A stretch of 64,000 nucleotides of DNA from Flavobacterium granuli (GTDB taxonomy: Bacteria > Bacteroidota > Bacteroidia > Flavobacteriales > Flavobacteriaceae). The notes beneath the pieces are model-generated. The model did no database searches. It saw only the letters and a program-made list of their open reading frames with translations, and had not been told where the DNA came from. The translations under genes and the position numbers were made by a program. The stretch covers positions 1-64,000 of the forward strand of contig NZ_FQWO01000001.1 of the NCBI RefSeq assembly GCF_900129705.1, read 5' to 3'. Of this stretch, positions 9,559 to 18,557 are shown one piece after another; the stretch's first letter is position 1, and every line of letters begins with the position of its first letter.

Positions 9559-9793
9559 ATTTTATGTTCAACTGCTTTTCAACTTCTTCCCAAGAACTGC
9601 CTTTGTTTATGCCTGAAAGATATTTTTCTCGTTCTTCGGAAACACGATGATAATGTTCATCTGGCACTACTGAACTGATTTCTTCCTGATTTATTGCATC
9701 AAAAACGCCTTCTAAAACTTCCAATTTTGAATCATCCTTTATAAATTTTCCAAAATCAAGTATTAGTTTATGTCTTAATTCTTTCGTTTCCAT
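9548..9793 (-). CDS. Antitoxin of a ParE/RelE-type addiction module
   Basis: 81 aa, lying just upstream of and overlapping the toxin frame by 11 bases, the normal antitoxin-toxin order. The C-terminal part (YHRVSEEREKYLSGINKGSS, then WEEVEKQL) resembles the short addiction-module components found beside ParE toxins in Bacteroidota. The frame is intact although the toxin is broken. Family assignment rests on context and size more than on a strong motif. Confidence 0.7.
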   Translation of the reverse strand: METKELRHKLILDFGKFIKDDSKLEVLEGVFDAINQEEISSVVPDEHYHRVSEEREKYLSGINKGSSWEEVEKQLNIKYGF

Positions 9794-9923
9794 ATTTTCA
9801 TTATTTACTTCAAATTTAAGGTTTTTATTTCATCCCAAGTACGCTGAATTTATTTTAACACAGTATTAAAACCTAGAAATCTTACTCTTTTTCGCTCTTT
9901 ACTCCTTTGTAAATTAACACTTA

Positions 9924-10382
9924 TTAAACATCAACCACCGAAGTACTTTTTACTTCGCTTATCATAAAAGTACTGTGCGTACTGCCTATATGCTGTAAGG
10001 TTGTGAGCTTTGTTACCAAAAACTCCCTGTAAGCTTCCATGTCCTTTACCACAATTTTTAAGATATAATCATAATCACCGCTCACATGATAACATTCCAG
10101 AACTTCTTTGAGTTTTACCACCTCACTTTCAAATTTGGTAAGAAACTCTTTGGTATGTTGGATGAGTTTCAGGTGGCAAAAAACCACAAATCCTTTGTCG
10201 ACTTTAGAGCGATTGATTAAAACCACATATTTATCAATAATTCCTTCTCTTTCGAGTTTTTTAATTCGTTCATAAACCGCAGTCACTGAGAGATTAAGCT
10301 CCAAAGACAGTTCTTTGGTAGTCTTCTTACTGTTGGTTTGCAGTAGTTTGAGTAGTTTCTTATCTATTAAATCCAAAGTCAT
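9924..10382 (-). CDS. Lrp/AsnC-family transcriptional regulator
   Basis: 152 aa. The N-terminal winged helix-turn-helix (LDLIDKKLLKLLQTNSKKTT to about residue 55) is followed by an Lrp-type ligand-binding (RAM) domain (ECYHVSGDYDYILKIVVKDM). Lrp proteins sense amino acids. The gene is divergent from the Cys/Met PLP lyase at 10545, with 162 bases between. This arrangement resembles local control of a methionine-degrading lyase by its own Lrp regulator, as known for MdeR/MdeA in Pseudomonas putida; the link here is inference. Confidence 0.9.
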   Translation of the reverse strand: MTLDLIDKKLLKLLQTNSKKTTKELSLELNLSVTAVYERIKKLEREGIIDKYVVLINRSKVDKGFVVFCHLKLIQHTKEFLTKFESEVVKLKEVLECYHVSGDYDYILKIVVKDMEAYREFLVTKLTTLQHIGSTHSTFMISEVKSTSVVDV

Positions 10383-10486
10383 GCTGTACTTTTTTTGGTA
10401 AAAGGTTTATAATTCGAATAAATATAGAAAATAAATCTAACTAATTAAACATTTACAGATTAAAAATCTGAGTTTAGGTTATTGTA

Positions 10487-10518
10487 TTGATAATAAAAAC
10501 TAGATAATCGTACTTTAC
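10487..10518 (+). promoter_or_regulatory. Probable promoter of the Cys/Met lyase gene
   Basis: TTG at 10487-10489, 21-base spacer, then TACTTTAC at 10511-10518, close to the Bacteroidota TTG/TAnnTTTG pattern, 27 bases before the ATG at 10545. Confidence 0.5.
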
Positions 10519-10544
10519 ATTAAAACTAATTAAAACAAACCCCT

Positions 10545-11744
10545 ATGAAATTCAATCCCGCAGACAACATTCAGGATTTACAGTATTTCGGAGAATTTGG
10601 CGGTGTTAATCCGTCGATTTCTGATTCCTCCACTTATACTTTCCTTTCGGCAAAAACCATGTTTGACACCTTTGAGGGCAATATGGAAGGCTGCTATCTC
10701 TACTCTCGCCATTCTTCACCCAGTAATCTATATTTAGACAAAGCCTTGGCTGCCATGGAAGGAACAGAAACGGCCAATGTATCTGCCTCAGGAATGGGAG
10801 CTATTACCCCTACTTTGTTACAACTGTGCGAAGCTGGTGATCATATTGTTTCGAGCCGAACAATTTACGGCGGAACCTATGCTTTTCTTAAGAATTTTGC
10901 CCCAAGATTAGGTATAAAAACAACTTTTGTAGACATTACAAAACTGGAAGTCGTTGAGGCTGCTATCACGCCAGAGACCAAAGTTTTATACTGCGAAACC
11001 GTAAGCAACCCCTTGCTTGAAGTGGCTGATATTGCCGGTTTATCAAAAATCGCCAAGAAACACAATTTAAAACTGGTTGTTGACAATACTTTTTCTCCTT
11101 TGTCAGTCACTCCAATTAAATTAGGTGCCGACATTGTCATTCACAGTTTGACCAAATACATCAACGGAAGCAGCGATACCGTTGGCGGTGTCACCTGCGC
11201 TTCGCAGGAATTCATCAATTCCCTAAAAAATGTAAACAGCGGTGCCAGCATGCTTCTTGGACCTACAATGGACAGCATGCGCTCTGCCAGCGTGATGAAA
11301 AATTTGCGCACCTTACATCTGAGGATAAAACAACACAGTCATAACGCCGCTTATCTTGCCGAACGCTTTGAAAAAGACGGCTTAAAAACGGTCTATCCAG
11401 GATTGAAAAGTCATCCCAGCCATCAGCTTTATAAATCAATGATCAACCCTGAATATGGTTTTGGCGGAATGATGACACTAGACGTAGGGACTTTGGCCAA
11501 AGCCAATGAGCTAATGGAATTGATGCAAGCTCGAAATTTGGGTTATCTTGCGGTAAGCCTAGGTTTTTATAAAACCCTCTTTAGTGCTCCCGGCACTTCA
11601 ACTTCAAGCGAAATCCCACTGGATGAGCAAGCCGAAATGGGACTCACCGATGGATTAATTCGTTTTTCGATAGGCCTAGACAACGATATCGAAAGAACCT
11701 ATAAAATGATGAAAAACTGCATGATTGAACTTGGAATACTATAG
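10545..11744 (+). CDS. Cys/Met metabolism PLP-dependent lyase (methionine gamma-lyase or cystathionine lyase type)
   Basis: 399 aa. The PLP Schiff-base lysine is K204 in HSLTKYINGSSD; the cofactor aspartate lies in VVDNTF near 180; YSRHSSPS near 53-60 and Y108 of TIYGGTY fit the trans-sulfuration enzyme fold. Candidate reactions are alpha,gamma-elimination of methionine or cleavage/synthesis of cystathionine. The divergent Lrp-type regulator favours an amino-acid degradation role. However, classical methionine gamma-lyases have a Cys two residues after the active-site Tyr (YGCTF); here that position is Gly110, as in cystathionine enzymes, so substrate specificity stays open. Confidence 0.8.
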   Translation: MKFNPADNIQDLQYFGEFGGVNPSISDSSTYTFLSAKTMFDTFEGNMEGCYLYSRHSSPSNLYLDKALAAMEGTETANVSASGMGAITPTLLQLCEAGDHIVSSRTIYGGTYAFLKNFAPRLGIKTTFVDITKLEVVEAAITPETKVLYCETVSNPLLEVADIAGLSKIAKKHNLKLVVDNTFSPLSVTPIKLGADIVIHSLTKYINGSSDTVGGVTCASQEFINSLKNVNSGASMLLGPTMDSMRSASVMKNLRTLHLRIKQHSHNAAYLAERFEKDGLKTVYPGLKSHPSHQLYKSMINPEYGFGGMMTLDVGTLAKANELMELMQARNLGYLAVSLGFYKTLFSAPGTSTSSEIPLDEQAEMGLTDGLIRFSIGLDNDIERTYKMMKNCMIELGIL

Positions 11745-11751
11745 GAGATAA

Positions 11752-11797
11752 AACAACTAATCCAGCTCAAAAAAATACTGAGCCGGATTAGTTGTTT
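11752..11797. terminator. Bidirectional terminator
   Basis: Long inverted repeat, AACAACTAATCCAGCTC against GAGCCGGATTAGTTGTT with one mismatch, between convergent genes ending at 11744 and 11799. Confidence 0.75.
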
Positions 11798-11798
11798 A

Positions 11799-12227
11799 TT
11801 ACTTAATGATAATTTCTTTTTTCGAATTAATTTTTACCACGCAAAAAGGATAAGTGATACTTTGGGAAACCATCGCATCAGGTTCTGGACTCGTTTCTTT
11901 TACGGTTATTATTATATTCTTGTCTGTTTCTACTACACTTTCTACTCCTACCGTATATCCTCCAGTCACTTTTTCGCCTAAATTCAAAATAACAAAATTT
12001 GATTGCTGAACATCTTCGGCACTGATTTTATTCTTTAAATGAGCATCGTTTTGCAACATTTTGATCTCATTCGGTTCTGTAAGAATTTCAAAAAAAAGAA
12101 TGCCGGCACCTCCTTGCTGCTGCTGAGTCAAGACTTCATACAAAGGCTGTTTTCCAGAATTTTTTGTAGCTACAGCCCCGCAGGAAACTAAAATTAAAAC
12201 GACTAAAATTGCTGTTATTTTTCTCAT
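11799..12227 (-). CDS. Lipoprotein with PrcB C-terminal-like domain
   Basis: 142 aa. Lipoprotein signal with lipobox LVSCG, lipidation at Cys16, so it is predicted to be membrane-anchored in the cell envelope. The C-terminal half (GGYTVGVESVVETDKNIIIT, then SITYPFCVVKI) matches the PrcB C-terminal domain, first named from a spirochaete dentilisin protease complex but common as stand-alone proteins in Flavobacteriia. Function here is unknown. It lies 31 bases after bshA on the same strand. Confidence 0.7.
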   Translation of the reverse strand: MRKITAILVVLILVSCGAVATKNSGKQPLYEVLTQQQQGGAGILFFEILTEPNEIKMLQNDAHLKNKISAEDVQQSNFVILNLGEKVTGGYTVGVESVVETDKNIIITVKETSPEPDAMVSQSITYPFCVVKINSKKEIIIK

Positions 12228-12258
12228 TTGTTATTCTTCATACATTCAAAAAATCTGT

Positions 12259-13422
12259 TTATTTTGGTTTGTTCAATGATTTTGCTTTTTTTGAATACTT
12301 TTTGATCGCTTTTTGATATAATTCTACATATTGAGGCAGAATATTTTTAATATCAAATTTCTTAGCGACAGATAAAGCGTTCTCTTTAAATTTACAAAGA
12401 ACGGCGTCATCACTCAAAATTTTCAAAGCATTCTCGGCCATTTCATCAATATTCCCAACATCACTCAAAAATCCTGAAACCCCTTCAAAATTCACTTCTG
12501 GCAAACCACCCGAATTACTCGAAATTACCGGCACTCCCCAAGCCATTGCTTCCAGGGCTGCCAGTCCAAAACTCTCTGTCGCTGATGGCAACAAGAACAA
12601 ATCAGTGTAACTTAATATCTTATCAATCTCGTTACTGTTTCCAAAAAAGATTACCTTATCCAGAATACCCAATTCCTGACATAAAATTTCGGCTTTTTCT
12701 TTTTCGGGTCCATCCCCTACCATCATTAATTTGGCAGGAATCTGTTGTTGGATTTTATAGAAAATTTTAATTACATCCGGAATTCGTTTTACCGCTCTAA
12801 AATTACTGATATGCGTTATAATTTTTTCATTTTCTTTGGCCATTACCGATCTGCGGCAGGGTATATTAGGATCCAAAATATTCTTATCCAATTCAATAAA
12901 ATTTGGGATGACATGAATGTCTCTTTTTATGTTGAATAATTTATAAGTATCCTCTTTTAAACTTTGGGAAACCGAAGTCACCACATCCGATTTATTGATA
13001 CTAAAACTCACCGCAGGCTTATAGAATGGGTGATTCCCTACCAAAGTAATATCGGTTCCGTGAAGTGTGGTCACCATGGGAATTTCAATTCCTTCATCTT
13101 TCAGCATTTGTTTGGCCATATAACCCGCATAGGCATGAGGAATGGCATAATGTACGTGAAGTATTTCTATTTTATATAATTTCACCATATCGACCAGCTT
13201 GCTGGACAAAGCCAGTTCGTAAGGTTGATAATGAAACAAAGGATATTCAGGAACATTTACTTCGTGATAATAAACATTAGGGCTTAAAAGTGCCAAGCGC
13301 ACCGGTTGGCTATAGGTAATAAAATGAATTTCATGCCCGAGTCGGGCCAATTCAAGCCCTAATTCCGTAGCGACAACACCACTTCCACCAAATGTAGGAT
13401 AACAAACTATTGCAATTTTCAT
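12259..13422 (-). CDS. bshA: N-acetyl-alpha-D-glucosaminyl L-malate synthase BshA
   Basis: 387 aa GT4-family glycosyltransferase that joins UDP-GlcNAc and L-malate, the first step of bacillithiol synthesis. Hallmarks are the N-terminal GGSGVVATELG, HEIHFITYSQPVRL, the HVHYAIPHAYAGYMAKQML stretch, TLHGTDITLVG, and the C-terminal nucleotide-sugar motif ESFGLAALEAMAWGVPVISS. Its presence suggests the organism makes bacillithiol as its low-molecular-weight thiol; bshB and bshC are not in the window. Confidence 0.95.
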   Translation of the reverse strand: MKIAIVCYPTFGGSGVVATELGLELARLGHEIHFITYSQPVRLALLSPNVYYHEVNVPEYPLFHYQPYELALSSKLVDMVKLYKIEILHVHYAIPHAYAGYMAKQMLKDEGIEIPMVTTLHGTDITLVGNHPFYKPAVSFSINKSDVVTSVSQSLKEDTYKLFNIKRDIHVIPNFIELDKNILDPNIPCRRSVMAKENEKIITHISNFRAVKRIPDVIKIFYKIQQQIPAKLMMVGDGPEKEKAEILCQELGILDKVIFFGNSNEIDKILSYTDLFLLPSATESFGLAALEAMAWGVPVISSNSGGLPEVNFEGVSGFLSDVGNIDEMAENALKILSDDAVLCKFKENALSVAKKFDIKNILPQYVELYQKAIKKYSKKAKSLNKPK

Positions 13423-13526
13423 GTACTTATTTTAGAGGTACGAATTTAAGGATTCTGTAATTATTTCTACTGCTTTTTAAAACTTATATTTTTAAATCAA
13501 CTGAAACAGCCAAATTATTTTAGAAT

Positions 13527-13567
13527 AAAAAAAAGCATAAGAATACGATTCCTATGCCTTTTTTTAA
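13527..13567 (-). terminator. Terminator after the 160-aa protein gene
   Basis: GCATAAGAAT / ATTCCTATGC inverted repeat with one mismatch and a 3-base loop, A-run on the left and T-run on the right, 20 bases after the stop at 13587. Confidence 0.7.
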
Positions 13568-13586
13568 TATTTAAAATGTTTGAATA

Positions 13587-14069
13587 TTAGAAAAAACGAC
13601 TGTGCCAGCTATCCATAGCCGGAACTTCCCAAGATTCGTTATATTCCTGAATGTTATTGATCAGATTATTAAAAACAATAGTGTTTTCAGTAACGGCCTT
13701 ATCTTTTACCATTTTCTTAAAATCAATCAATGGCTTATGAGCAATATGCTCCCCTAACTTGAAGGTCACATTCATTTTGTCTAACAAATCCACTCCGTAT
13801 TTTTGTTCCAGACTTTGGATAAACTCCACTGAAGAATCAATAGAACAACCTGTAGCAGCTTGAACTTCTTGATTTACGGCTATAATGATAAAACGATTGT
13901 ACTTTAACTGGAAAGAGGACTCCAGACTTGTACCGTGGGCTGCCCAACCTTCAAGAAAGGTTTTCAAATCGGTTTCAATCTCAGAAAATTCGGCATCCGA
14001 AAATTTTCTATTCGATTGATAAATCCATATCCTGGATTCTTCGGGTAAATTTTCAAATGGAACGTACAT
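13587..14069 (-). CDS. Conserved Bacteroidota protein of unknown function (no ATPase motifs)
   Basis: 160 aa, soluble, no signal peptide. Starts MYVPFENLPEESRIWIYQSN. Relatives in Flavobacteriia are, as I recall, often labelled 'ABC transporter ATPase', but I see no Walker A, signature (LSGGQ) or Walker B motif, and 160 residues is too short for an ABC domain. The gene follows the Fe-S protein gene by 55 bases and ends at a terminator, so it may be the last gene of the electron-transfer operon. No function can be assigned from sequence. Confidence 0.75.
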   Translation of the reverse strand: MYVPFENLPEESRIWIYQSNRKFSDAEFSEIETDLKTFLEGWAAHGTSLESSFQLKYNRFIIIAVNQEVQAATGCSIDSSVEFIQSLEQKYGVDLLDKMNVTFKLGEHIAHKPLIDFKKMVKDKAVTENTIVFNNLINNIQEYNESWEVPAMDSWHSRFF

Positions 14070-14124
14070 ATTGTAAAATTATGAATTGTTAAATATAAAT
14101 TTTGAAAGAAAGAATTAAAATTCT

Positions 14125-14916
14125 TTACAAATCCTGTGCATTGGCAATCAATTCGGCAATATCCATTACCTTTACTTCTTGCTCTTTTTCTTTATTTTTA
14201 ATTCCGTCAGTCATCATCGTATTACAAAAAGGACAGGCTGCGGCAATTATTTCCGGTTTGGTTTCTAAGGCATCTTCGGTTCTTAAAACATTGACTTCCT
14301 TGTTTCCTGGCTCAGCGTCTTTAAACATTTGGGCACCACCGGCACCACAGCAAAGACCATTGGCTTTGGAACGTTTCATCTCTAACAATTCGGCATCCAG
14401 TTTAAGAATTAAATCTCTTGGTGCTTCGTAAACATTATTGGCTCTTCCCAGATAACAAGGGTCGTGAAAAGTAATGCGTTTTCCTTTGAATTGTCCTCCT
14501 TCAATGGTCAATCTTCCATCGTCTAAAAGTGATTTCAAAAATTCAGTATGATGAATTACTTCATATTTACCGCCCAATTCAGGATATTCGTTTTTCAAGG
14601 TATTGAAACAGTGTGGGCAAGCAGTAACAATTTTTTTTGCTTCATAAGCATTCAGAACTTCAATGTTCATCATGGCTTGCATTTGAAACAAAAACTCGTT
14701 TCCGGCTCTTTTAGCAGGATCACCCGTACAGCTTTCCTCAGCCCCTAATACCGCAAAAGAAACATTGGAACGATTTAGAATTCGAACAAATGCCTTTGTT
14801 ATTTTTTTGGCTCTATCATCAAAACTTCCAGCACAACCTACCCAAAATAATACTTCAGGTTGTTTTCCTTGAGCTAGCATTTCTGCCATTGTTGGCACTA
14901 TTAAATTTTCTGACAT
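14125..14916 (-). CDS. CCG-domain Fe-S protein (HdrB / glycolate-oxidase GlcF type)
   Basis: 263 aa with two cysteine-rich CCG domains. The first has VGCAGSFDD and CPHCFNTLKNEYP, the second CYLGR, CCGAGGAQ and CPFCNTMM; these bind Fe-S clusters in heterodisulfide reductase subunit B and related oxidoreductases. It is soluble. The upstream same-strand gene encodes a membrane ferredoxin protein, so the two probably form one membrane electron-transfer complex. The donor and acceptor are unknown; a role with quinone is inference. Confidence 0.85.
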   Translation of the reverse strand: MSENLIVPTMAEMLAQGKQPEVLFWVGCAGSFDDRAKKITKAFVRILNRSNVSFAVLGAEESCTGDPAKRAGNEFLFQMQAMMNIEVLNAYEAKKIVTACPHCFNTLKNEYPELGGKYEVIHHTEFLKSLLDDGRLTIEGGQFKGKRITFHDPCYLGRANNVYEAPRDLILKLDAELLEMKRSKANGLCCGAGGAQMFKDAEPGNKEVNVLRTEDALETKPEIIAAACPFCNTMMTDGIKNKEKEQEVKVMDIAELIANAQDL

Positions 14917-14922
14917 ATTATT

Positions 14923-14962
14923 TTGTTGATTCGGTTAATCGATTATTTGTTGATCCGGTTAA
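14923..14962. repeat. Direct repeat in the gap of the Fe-S gene pair
   Basis: TTGTTGATTCGGTTAA at 14923-14938 and TTGTTGATCCGGTTAA at 14947-14962, 15 of 16 identical with a 24-base period. It lies in the 80-base gap between two co-directional genes. It could be a protein-binding site pair or chance. Confidence 0.4.
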
Positions 14963-14996
14963 ATGTTTAAACGAGTAACCACTAAACTGTAAAATA

Positions 14997-16331
14997 TTAA
15001 TTTTCGTTTTTCCAATTCAATCGGTCCTGTTGGCTGTATTGCCAAGGCGCACCATTATTCTCTATATTGGTCATCATGGCGTTTAAAGGCATTGGCGCAG
15101 CACTTTGTTCCATTACCAAGTATCGACGCATGTCCATAATAATAGATAGCGGACTGATATTTACCGGACATTCCTCAACGCAGGCGTTACAAGAAGTACA
15201 GGCCCATAATTCCTCGGGTGTAATATAATCATTCAACAAGGTCTTATTGTCCGGAATAAATACCCCTTTATTGGCATCAATATTCTTTCCTACTTCTTCC
15301 AGTCTGTCTCTGGTATCCATCATAATCTTACGCGGTGATAATTTCTTTCCGGTAAGATTAGCAGGACAGGAAGAAGTACATCTTCCACATTCTGTACACG
15401 TATAGGCGTTTAAAAGTTGTACCCAATTTAGGTCCTGAACGTCGCTGGCTCCAAATTTAGCCGGAACTTCTCCTTCAGATGCCGGAGCTGCCGCAAATGG
15501 ATCAGCATTAGGATCCATCATGGTTTTAACTTCCTTGGTAACCGCTTCTAAGTTGTCAAATTGTCCCAAAGGATTCAAATTAGCAAAATAAGTATTTGGG
15601 AAAGCCAACAAGATGTGTAGGTGTTTTGAAAAGTACAAATAATTCATAAAAACAAAAATCCCCACAATATGCAACCACCAAAACAGTTCTGAAAACAACA
15701 TCACCGATTCATTTGACATTCCATTGAACAAAGGCGCAATGAATTGACTTACCGGAAACGAACCCGCTTTGACAAAATGAGAGAAACCTCCAGGAACATT
15801 TTGCAAATGCAAATCGGAAGCATTCATCAATAAGAACAAAGTCATTAAGACCATTTCAAAATAAAGAATGTAATTTGCATCGCTTTTAGGAAAACCCTGT
15901 AAATCCGGATTGATGAAACGTTTTAATCGAATTAGATTTCGTCTGATCCAAAAAACAGAAACCGCAATTAAAACTAATAACGCTAATATTTCGAAAGAAC
16001 CAATCAAGACATCATAGGCCGAACCTAAAAAAGAAAATACGCGATGTGTACCGAACAAACCATCAATGATGATTTCCAATAATTCGATATTTATAATAAT
16101 AAAACCTAAATAGACTATTATGTGCAAAACACCGGCAACGGGTCTTTTGACCATTTTTGATTGTCCAAGCGCTATCATAGCCATATTTTTCCATCTCAAG
16201 CCGGGATTGTCTTTTCGGTCAACAGCGATCCCAAGGTTGATGTTTCGGTGTATTTTTTTTATGTTGTTAAAAAAATAACCAAATCCTATTACTAATAAAA
16301 TGGCAAATAATATATTGTCTAAATAGCTCAT
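14997..16331 (-). CDS. Membrane-bound 4Fe-4S ferredoxin oxidoreductase subunit
   Basis: 444 aa. The N-terminal half holds about five hydrophobic helices of the NarI/HdrE-like respiratory type. The C-terminal half has two 4Fe-4S motifs, CTECGRCTSSCP and CTSCNACVEECP. This domain order (membrane part, then dicluster ferredoxin) with a neighbouring CCG protein is a known build for membrane electron-transfer modules. It starts 5 bases after the MCE gene stop, indicating one transcript with that gene. Confidence 0.85.
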   Translation of the reverse strand: MSYLDNILFAILLVIGFGYFFNNIKKIHRNINLGIAVDRKDNPGLRWKNMAMIALGQSKMVKRPVAGVLHIIVYLGFIIINIELLEIIIDGLFGTHRVFSFLGSAYDVLIGSFEILALLVLIAVSVFWIRRNLIRLKRFINPDLQGFPKSDANYILYFEMVLMTLFLLMNASDLHLQNVPGGFSHFVKAGSFPVSQFIAPLFNGMSNESVMLFSELFWWLHIVGIFVFMNYLYFSKHLHILLAFPNTYFANLNPLGQFDNLEAVTKEVKTMMDPNADPFAAAPASEGEVPAKFGASDVQDLNWVQLLNAYTCTECGRCTSSCPANLTGKKLSPRKIMMDTRDRLEEVGKNIDANKGVFIPDNKTLLNDYITPEELWACTSCNACVEECPVNISPLSIIMDMRRYLVMEQSAAPMPLNAMMTNIENNGAPWQYSQQDRLNWKNEN

Positions 16332-16336
16332 GGAAC

Positions 16337-17302
16337 TTAGTTTTTTTCGTTAGGAATCGTATCGTTTACAGGGGCTTTATACGGTTTGTTCTTTTTTCCA
16401 AAAAGAGACACATTTACATATCTAGTAGGATAAAGCCTTACATCTTGAAGTAGCAATTCTAATTCTTTTGAAGTTTTGGATAAATTAGCATATAATGCAT
16501 CATCGTTCAACAATTTACCCATTGTTCCTTTTCCGGATTCCAAACCGTTCATAATGCCATTGACTTTGGCTAAGGTTTTATTCAAATCTTTAACTGTTTT
16601 ACCTAAATCGGCTTTGTTTAAAGAATCTGAAATTTTAGAAAAATCGCCCGAAATTTTATTGAAGTTAGAAACAACACCTTTAATTTGACCCTTATTATCA
16701 TCCAAAACAGTGTTCATACTTACTGAAGCTTTGTGAAACTGCTCCATAGTTTTGCTCAATTCGGCCAAGCTGATTTTTAAATCTTCCTGCGCTTTTTTAT
16801 CCAAAACATTATTAATTCCGGTAATCAGATTATCCGCATTAACCATTATTTTTTCCAATTTCTCTTGAACAGGAGCCAGTTTATCCCCTACCGTTTGAGT
16901 AAGTCCTAACTTCACATTGCCTTTTAGCTGATCGCCATTCTCAGCAACCGATTTGTCTTCAAAATTAGGTTCAATCGCAATTTGCTTCCCCCCTATAAAA
17001 CCAGGCTCATAAATAGAAGCTAAACTGGATTTTGAAATAGGAAAATCACTTTTAATTTGTAATTCAACTAATAATTTTCCGGTATTTTGATTTATAGTAA
17101 TGCTATTCACTTTACCAATGACCAAGCCGTTTAGAGTAACGGGAGCTGATGTAGCCAATCCTTCAACGCTGGCGTATTCTACATATAATGTTCTATAACT
17201 ACTAAAAAGGTCTTTTCCTTTTAAGAAACTGTATCCCCAAATAAATAATAGTATCGATGCAATCACTAAAATTGCTGTCTTAATCTCTCTTGTTAATTTC
17301 AA
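16337..17302 (-). CDS. MCE (MlaD-type) lipid-transport protein
   Basis: 321 aa. One N-terminal transmembrane anchor (TAILVIASILLFIWGYSF) precedes a single MCE/MlaD domain at about 38-115 (VEYASVEGLATSAPVTLNGL). A long helical C-terminal part (about 130-290) looks like the needle- or barrel-forming helix of MCE proteins. The family moves phospholipids or other hydrophobic molecules between the membranes. No MlaE permease or MlaF ATPase gene is nearby. It lies between the amidase genes and the Fe-S module on the same strand. Confidence 0.85.
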   Translation of the reverse strand: MKLTREIKTAILVIASILLFIWGYSFLKGKDLFSSYRTLYVEYASVEGLATSAPVTLNGLVIGKVNSITINQNTGKLLVELQIKSDFPISKSSLASIYEPGFIGGKQIAIEPNFEDKSVAENGDQLKGNVKLGLTQTVGDKLAPVQEKLEKIMVNADNLITGINNVLDKKAQEDLKISLAELSKTMEQFHKASVSMNTVLDDNKGQIKGVVSNFNKISGDFSKISDSLNKADLGKTVKDLNKTLAKVNGIMNGLESGKGTMGKLLNDDALYANLSKTSKELELLLQDVRLYPTRYVNVSLFGKKNKPYKAPVNDTIPNEKN

Positions 17303-17347
17303 AATCTAAAGTATTTTGGACAAATTTAATATAATAATTTGAACTTG

Positions 17348-18508
17348 TTATAATTTAATCGCTTCTTGAACACTGATTTTTAATCCGTCTTTAAAGGCTA
17401 ACAAATAGGCCGATGCATAGCCCTTGGATTTTGCTATCTCTAAATTGCGCTTGGCTTCCCCATAGTCTGAAGTAGCGCCATACATATATTTATAAAAATC
17501 ACCACTTTCTGTCACGCATGAAACATCTGACAATCCTTTAAAATTTACAGGTTTCAATTCAATCTTTCTTTTTCCGGCAGCAAGTTGCACCTTGAAAACC
17601 ACCTCAGAGCTTGATGCCTTGGCAACTTCTTTTCCAATTATTTTGTTTTTAGCAACAGCCTCTCCTTTCTTAAGAATAGCGGAATCCTTAGATTCATTTA
17701 CACTTATTTTTTTAGATGTGGCATTATTCGATTGGGAGCCAAAATACTCGTTTTTGTAACTAATGATAGCCTCTGCGATAGCTTCGGCCATTTTTTCCTG
17801 ACCAAATTCGGAATTCAAATAAAGTCCCTCGTTTTTATTAGATAAAAAACCCAATTCGATTAGCACGCTAGGCCTATAAGAAGCGTCTAAGACCCATAAA
17901 GGTATTTGCTTAATCCCTCTTGATTTTCGATGTAATTTGTTGGAGAAATTATGTTCTATTTTTGAAGCTAAACGAATACTTCTTTCCAAATATTCTTCTT
18001 GCATAATTTTGAGGCCTATCAAAGTTTCAGGCTTATTGGGATCAAAACCTTTATAGGTTTCTTTATAATCTTTTTCCAATAAAATTACAGAGTTTTCTCT
18101 TTTGGCAATTTCAAAATTAGTACTGCTGCGCGCTAAACCCATCACATAAGTTTCGGTACCATAAGGAACGGGGTTATTAACCGAATTGCAATGTATAGAT
18201 ACAAATAAATCAGCATTACTATCATTTCCTGTTTTAGGTCTCTCTGCTAAACTTACAAAAACATCTTTTTTCCTGGTATAAATCACTTTTATTTGGGTAT
18301 CTTTTTCAAGATAACGTTCCACTTTCAAGGTTGTTTTTAGCGCTATTTCTTTTTCTACAAAACCGTGATAAGAATTCCCGGGATCTTTCCCTCCGTGGCC
18401 TGCATCTAAAATAACAATAAATTTATTATGGGATTGAGAAAAAACATTTAAAGAAAAAATCAACAACATAGCTGTCAATCCTGTTTTTACTCCTGTACGT
18501 ATTTTCAA
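17348..18508 (-). CDS. N-acetylmuramoyl-L-alanine amidase (Amidase_3), copy 1
   Basis: 386 aa secreted cell-wall hydrolase. Signal peptide at about 1-24. Zinc-site residues appear in VILDAGHGGKDPG (His38), in the following Glu of GFVEKEIAL, and in SIHCNS (His); the catalytic Glu lies in VLIELGFLSNKNE. After the catalytic domain (to about 250) comes a low-complexity Ser/Lys linker and a C-terminal domain of about 80 residues (EVVFKVQLAAG, then YMYGATSDYGEAKRN) resembling a SPOR-like peptidoglycan-binding fold. It amidates nothing; it cuts the peptide from glycan strands. The adjacent gene is a paralogue of the same build. Confidence 0.92.
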   Translation of the reverse strand: MKIRTGVKTGLTAMLLIFSLNVFSQSHNKFIVILDAGHGGKDPGNSYHGFVEKEIALKTTLKVERYLEKDTQIKVIYTRKKDVFVSLAERPKTGNDSNADLFVSIHCNSVNNPVPYGTETYVMGLARSSTNFEIAKRENSVILLEKDYKETYKGFDPNKPETLIGLKIMQEEYLERSIRLASKIEHNFSNKLHRKSRGIKQIPLWVLDASYRPSVLIELGFLSNKNEGLYLNSEFGQEKMAEAIAEAIISYKNEYFGSQSNNATSKKISVNESKDSAILKKGEAVAKNKIIGKEVAKASSSEVVFKVQLAAGKRKIELKPVNFKGLSDVSCVTESGDFYKYMYGATSDYGEAKRNLEIAKSKGYASAYLLAFKDGLKISVQEAIKL

Positions 18509-18557
18509 AATTTTAGTTTTTTTATTACAAATCTAATATAAAGATTTTACTTTCATA

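Noticed and set aside
13587-14069. ABC transporter ATPase function
   Set aside because: No Walker A, signature or Walker B motif and the protein is too short for an ABC domain.
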